Assembly: GCA_903930035.1 (NCBI GenBank)
Contig: CAIYXG010000048.1
Span: forward strand, 1-9,315
Direction of reading: 5' to 3'
Origin: an uncultured Actinomycetes bacterium
Lineage (GTDB): Bacteria; Actinomycetota; Acidimicrobiia; Acidimicrobiales; Microtrichaceae
Length of the DNA: 9,315 bases
Positions 6,203 through 9,315 of the stretch are shown here, one piece after another (position 1 is the stretch's first letter; every line of letters starts with the position of its first letter). The notes under the pieces are model-generated. The model saw only the letters and a list, made by a program, of their open reading frames with translations, made no database searches and was not told the origin of the DNA. The translations under genes were made by a program, and so were the position numbers.

Positions 6203-6523
6203 TCCACCAGGTGCCGGCGTTGGCGTTGGTGGTGCCCGACGAGTTCACGGCGCGGACCTGCCAGTAGTAGGCGGTCCGGGCCGTCAGCGCCGAGGCCGTG
6301 GTGCTCCGGGCGGTCCCGACCGAGGTCCAGGCCCCGTCGCACACGCCGTTGTTGACCTTGTCCACGCAGACCTCGTAGCGGACCACGTTGGTGCTGGCGG
6401 CCCAGGACAGGGTCAGCGTGGTGGCCCGGCCGGTGGCGTTGTTGGAGGGGCTGGTCTTGTTGAACGCCCCCGGCAGCGGCGGCGCGACCGTCGTGAAGGT
6501 CCACCAGGTGCCGGCGTTGGCGT
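6203..6523. repeat. 24-bp direct repeat inside the Fn3 coding repeats
   Basis: An identical 24-base stretch occurs at 6203-6226 and 6500-6523, 297 bases (99 codons) apart. It encodes the repeated end of each Fn3 unit, around NANAGTWW. The identity at DNA level suggests recent duplication or gene conversion between the second and third repeats. Confidence 0.8.
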
Positions 6524-6526
6524 CGG

Positions 6527-8533
<2,007 letters not shown>

Positions 8534-8610
8534 CAGTTCCGCCCTGTCCCGGCGCCCGTGGGTCTGGCGCCGACGCCCCTAGTGCAGCACACCCGGGCAA
8601 CGACCTCCCA

Positions 8611-8690
8611 GTCATCGGCACCACTTCGCCCGCTGCACCACCTCGCCAACTGCACCACCACTCGCCAACTGCACCACCAGGTCATCGGCA
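8611..8690. repeat. Tandem 19-bp repeats flanked by 10-bp direct repeats
   Basis: CTCGCCAACTGCACCACCA occurs twice with no gap (8642-8660, 8661-8679). A degenerate third copy, TTCGCCCGCTGCACCACC, precedes it at 8625-8642. The array is flanked by identical GTCATCGGCA at 8611-8620 and 8681-8690. It fills the centre of the 207-base gap between the protease start (8533) and ssrA (8741), which otherwise shows only the ssrA -10 box. It may be an operator array or a local duplication. Confidence 0.85.
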
Positions 8691-8718
8691 ACGGGCGGCG
8701 GATGTCGGAGGGGGCCGG

Positions 8719-8724
8719 TAGGGT
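8719..8724 (+). promoter_or_regulatory. ssrA -10 box
   Basis: TAGGGT, 16 bases before the mature tmRNA 5' end. Transcription would start around 8731 and leave a leader of about 10 bases for RNase P to remove, as for pre-tmRNA in general. No clear -35 box is seen. Confidence 0.5.
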
Positions 8725-8812
8725 GTGGGTCAACACACAAGGGGCTGACTGGTTTCGACGTTGGGACCTGGAAGCCGTGCGTGCGACCCGAGTTGTCTCA
8801 GACTCGTAAAAC

Positions 8813-8860
8813 GGGGACAACCAAAGAACCGCCAACGAGCAGTTCGCTCTCGCCGCCTGA
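8813..8860 (+). other. tmRNA tag reading frame
   Basis: Encodes GDNQRTANEQFALAA then TGA. The frame is fixed by FALAA-stop. The start at GGG (8813) is inferred: it puts R at position 5 as in actinobacterial tags that I recall (such as ANSKRTEFALAA), and it has the required A at -4 in GTAAAAC. A Gly resume codon instead of the usual Ala is odd. A shorter alternative starts at GCC 8831 (ANEQFALAA). Confidence 0.7.
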
Positions 8861-8955
8861 TCCGTCAGGAGGTAGAGAGTCATCGTGACCAGCAATGGCG
8901 CACGGGGCCAGATCCTCACAGCCCGGCAACAGAAGTGGGGATGGACCGCAGGGAG

Positions 8956-8986
8956 AGACCGCTGACGGCGTGAAAGACCGCTGACG
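8956..8986 (+). repeat. 12-base direct repeat inside tmRNA
   Basis: AGACCGCTGACG occurs at 8956-8967 and 8975-8986, 19 bases apart, in the pseudoknot region of ssrA downstream of the tag frame. Seen directly; it may offer alternative pairings or reflect a local duplication. Confidence 0.75.
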
Positions 8987-9224
8987 CCGGGGACAGACCC
9001 GGCAGTCGACACCTGCTCCGGCAGGACCGTCAGCCGACCCGCCGGTGCCGCAGCTGTAGAGCGGCAGAGTCGGGAATGGTCGTAGCAGGTTCGGTGACCA
9101 CCTAGCGGACGGGGGTTCGATTCCCCCCAGCTCCACCAGCTCGCAGATCCACCGGGCGGCAGCGTCCGGGCCGGGGCGTACGCAGGACCCGTCATTTCCG
9201 TCGCACGGCCCCCCGGCCGCGACT

Positions 9225-9245
9225 ACGTTGAGCGCTGTTCAACGT
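9225..9245. promoter_or_regulatory. 7-7-7 inverted repeat, likely operator
   Basis: ACGTTGA, seven bases, TCAACGT: perfect 7-bp arms. It overlaps a candidate -10 box TACGTT (9224-9229) and the expected transcript start about 17 bases before the next ATG. Size and symmetry suit a dimeric repressor of the TetR kind; no regulator gene is in view. As RNA it could also form a hairpin in the leader. Confidence 0.5.
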
Positions 9246-9261
9246 TTCTGGGGGAAACCTG

Positions 9262-9315
9262 ATGACTGCACTGTTCAACCGCACCCGTGCCCTGGCGGCA
9301 CTGCTCCTGGTGGCC
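9262..9315 (+). CDS. Exported protein, N-terminus only (cut by window edge)
   Basis: Only the first 18 codons are visible: MTALFNRTRALAALLLVA. Two arginines followed by a hydrophobic run look like the start of a signal peptide, so an exported or membrane protein is likely; the family cannot be told. A GGGGGAAA lies about 7 bases before the ATG and serves as a plausible ribosome-binding site. The 123 bases between ssrA and this start hold a short GC hairpin (9206-9219, no T-run) and the inverted repeat at 9225-9245, so it appears to have its own regulated promoter rather than being transcribed from ssrA. Confidence 0.6.
   Translation, partial: MTALFNRTRALAALLLVA

Larger units (their letters stand above)
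8741..9138 (+). ncRNA. ssrA: Transfer-messenger RNA (tmRNA)
   Basis: A 398-base RNA that acts as an alanine tRNA and then as a short mRNA to free stalled ribosomes and tag their products for proteolysis, with SmpB. The 5' end GGGGCTGACTGGTTTCGAC is the standard tmRNA start. The 3' end has the T-arm GGGGGTTCGATTCCCCCC, then CAGCTCC pairing with GGGGCTG in the acceptor stem (one G-U), discriminator A and an encoded CCA at 9136-9138. The tag frame ends FALAA-stop at 8860, as in actinobacteria. CGAGT (8789-8793) and ACTCG (8802-8806) can form the first pseudoknot's stem. The 3' half contains GC-rich pseudoknot sequence with a 12-base internal duplication. No strong terminator is evident after 9138. 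Very secure. Confidence 0.97.

Noticed and set aside
8611..8690. CRISPR array
   Set aside because: The repeats are contiguous with no spacers and only 19 bases long.
9100..9160. Integration (attachment) site at the tmRNA 3' end
   Set aside because: ssrA is a common target, but no repeated 3' end, integrase or island signature is visible in the 177 bases after it.
9206..9219. CGGCC-N4-GGCCG hairpin as the ssrA terminator
   Set aside because: Five-pair stem with no T-run and 68 bases beyond the RNA end; too weak to call as a terminator.

Overview
The window comes from a GC-rich (about 70%) actinobacterium. Three things support this: codon use is strongly GC-biased in third positions; the mec-cysM-murI-phosphodiesterase-rph gene order matches the mycobacterial Rv1334-Rv1340 neighbourhood as I recall it; and the tmRNA tag follows the actinobacterial pattern (R at residue 5, ending FALAA). 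The genus cannot be fixed from the sequence alone. GTG starts are common, and several genes seem to be leaderless (TANNNT, then 6-7 nt, then GTG or ATG).

Bases 1-4731, minus strand, hold a housekeeping block transcribed from right to left. In order it contains mec (JAMM peptidase), cysM (PLP-dependent, O-phosphoserine-type cysteine synthase), murI (glutamate racemase), a secreted and membrane-anchored DUF1028 Ntn-hydrolase-like protein, an MBL-fold phosphodiesterase related to Rv1339, and the N-terminal part of rph (RNase PH), which runs off the left edge. Compared with Mycobacterium tuberculosis, the sulfur carrier cysO and the rhomboid gene are missing and the DUF1028 gene is added. Mec and CysM belong to the cysteine pathway that uses the CysO thiocarboxylate, so the absence of cysO between them is notable.

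Bases 4770-9138 are framed by the two trans-translation partners on the plus strand: smpB (4770-5246) and the tmRNA gene ssrA (8741-9138). Together they rescue stalled ribosomes. Two minus-strand genes for exported proteins lie between them: a lipoprotein with a PknH-sensor-like C-terminal region, and a subtilisin-family (S8) protease with a signal peptide, a propeptide and three fibronectin-III repeats. The protease reading frame is broken by an apparent one-base deletion near 6875, in the first Fn3 repeat. The catalytic domain is intact, but the last two and a half Fn3 repeats lie in another frame.

Bases 8534-8740 are the intergenic region between the protease and ssrA. It holds an exact 19-bp tandem repeat with a degenerate third copy and a pair of 10-bp direct repeats on either side. 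Bases 9139-9261 carry a 7-7-7 inverted repeat overlapping a putative -10 box, directly upstream of an exported protein whose first 18 codons end the window. No mobile element, CRISPR array or origin was found. No gene-free stretch exceeds 300 bases; the longest is the 207-base protease-ssrA gap.
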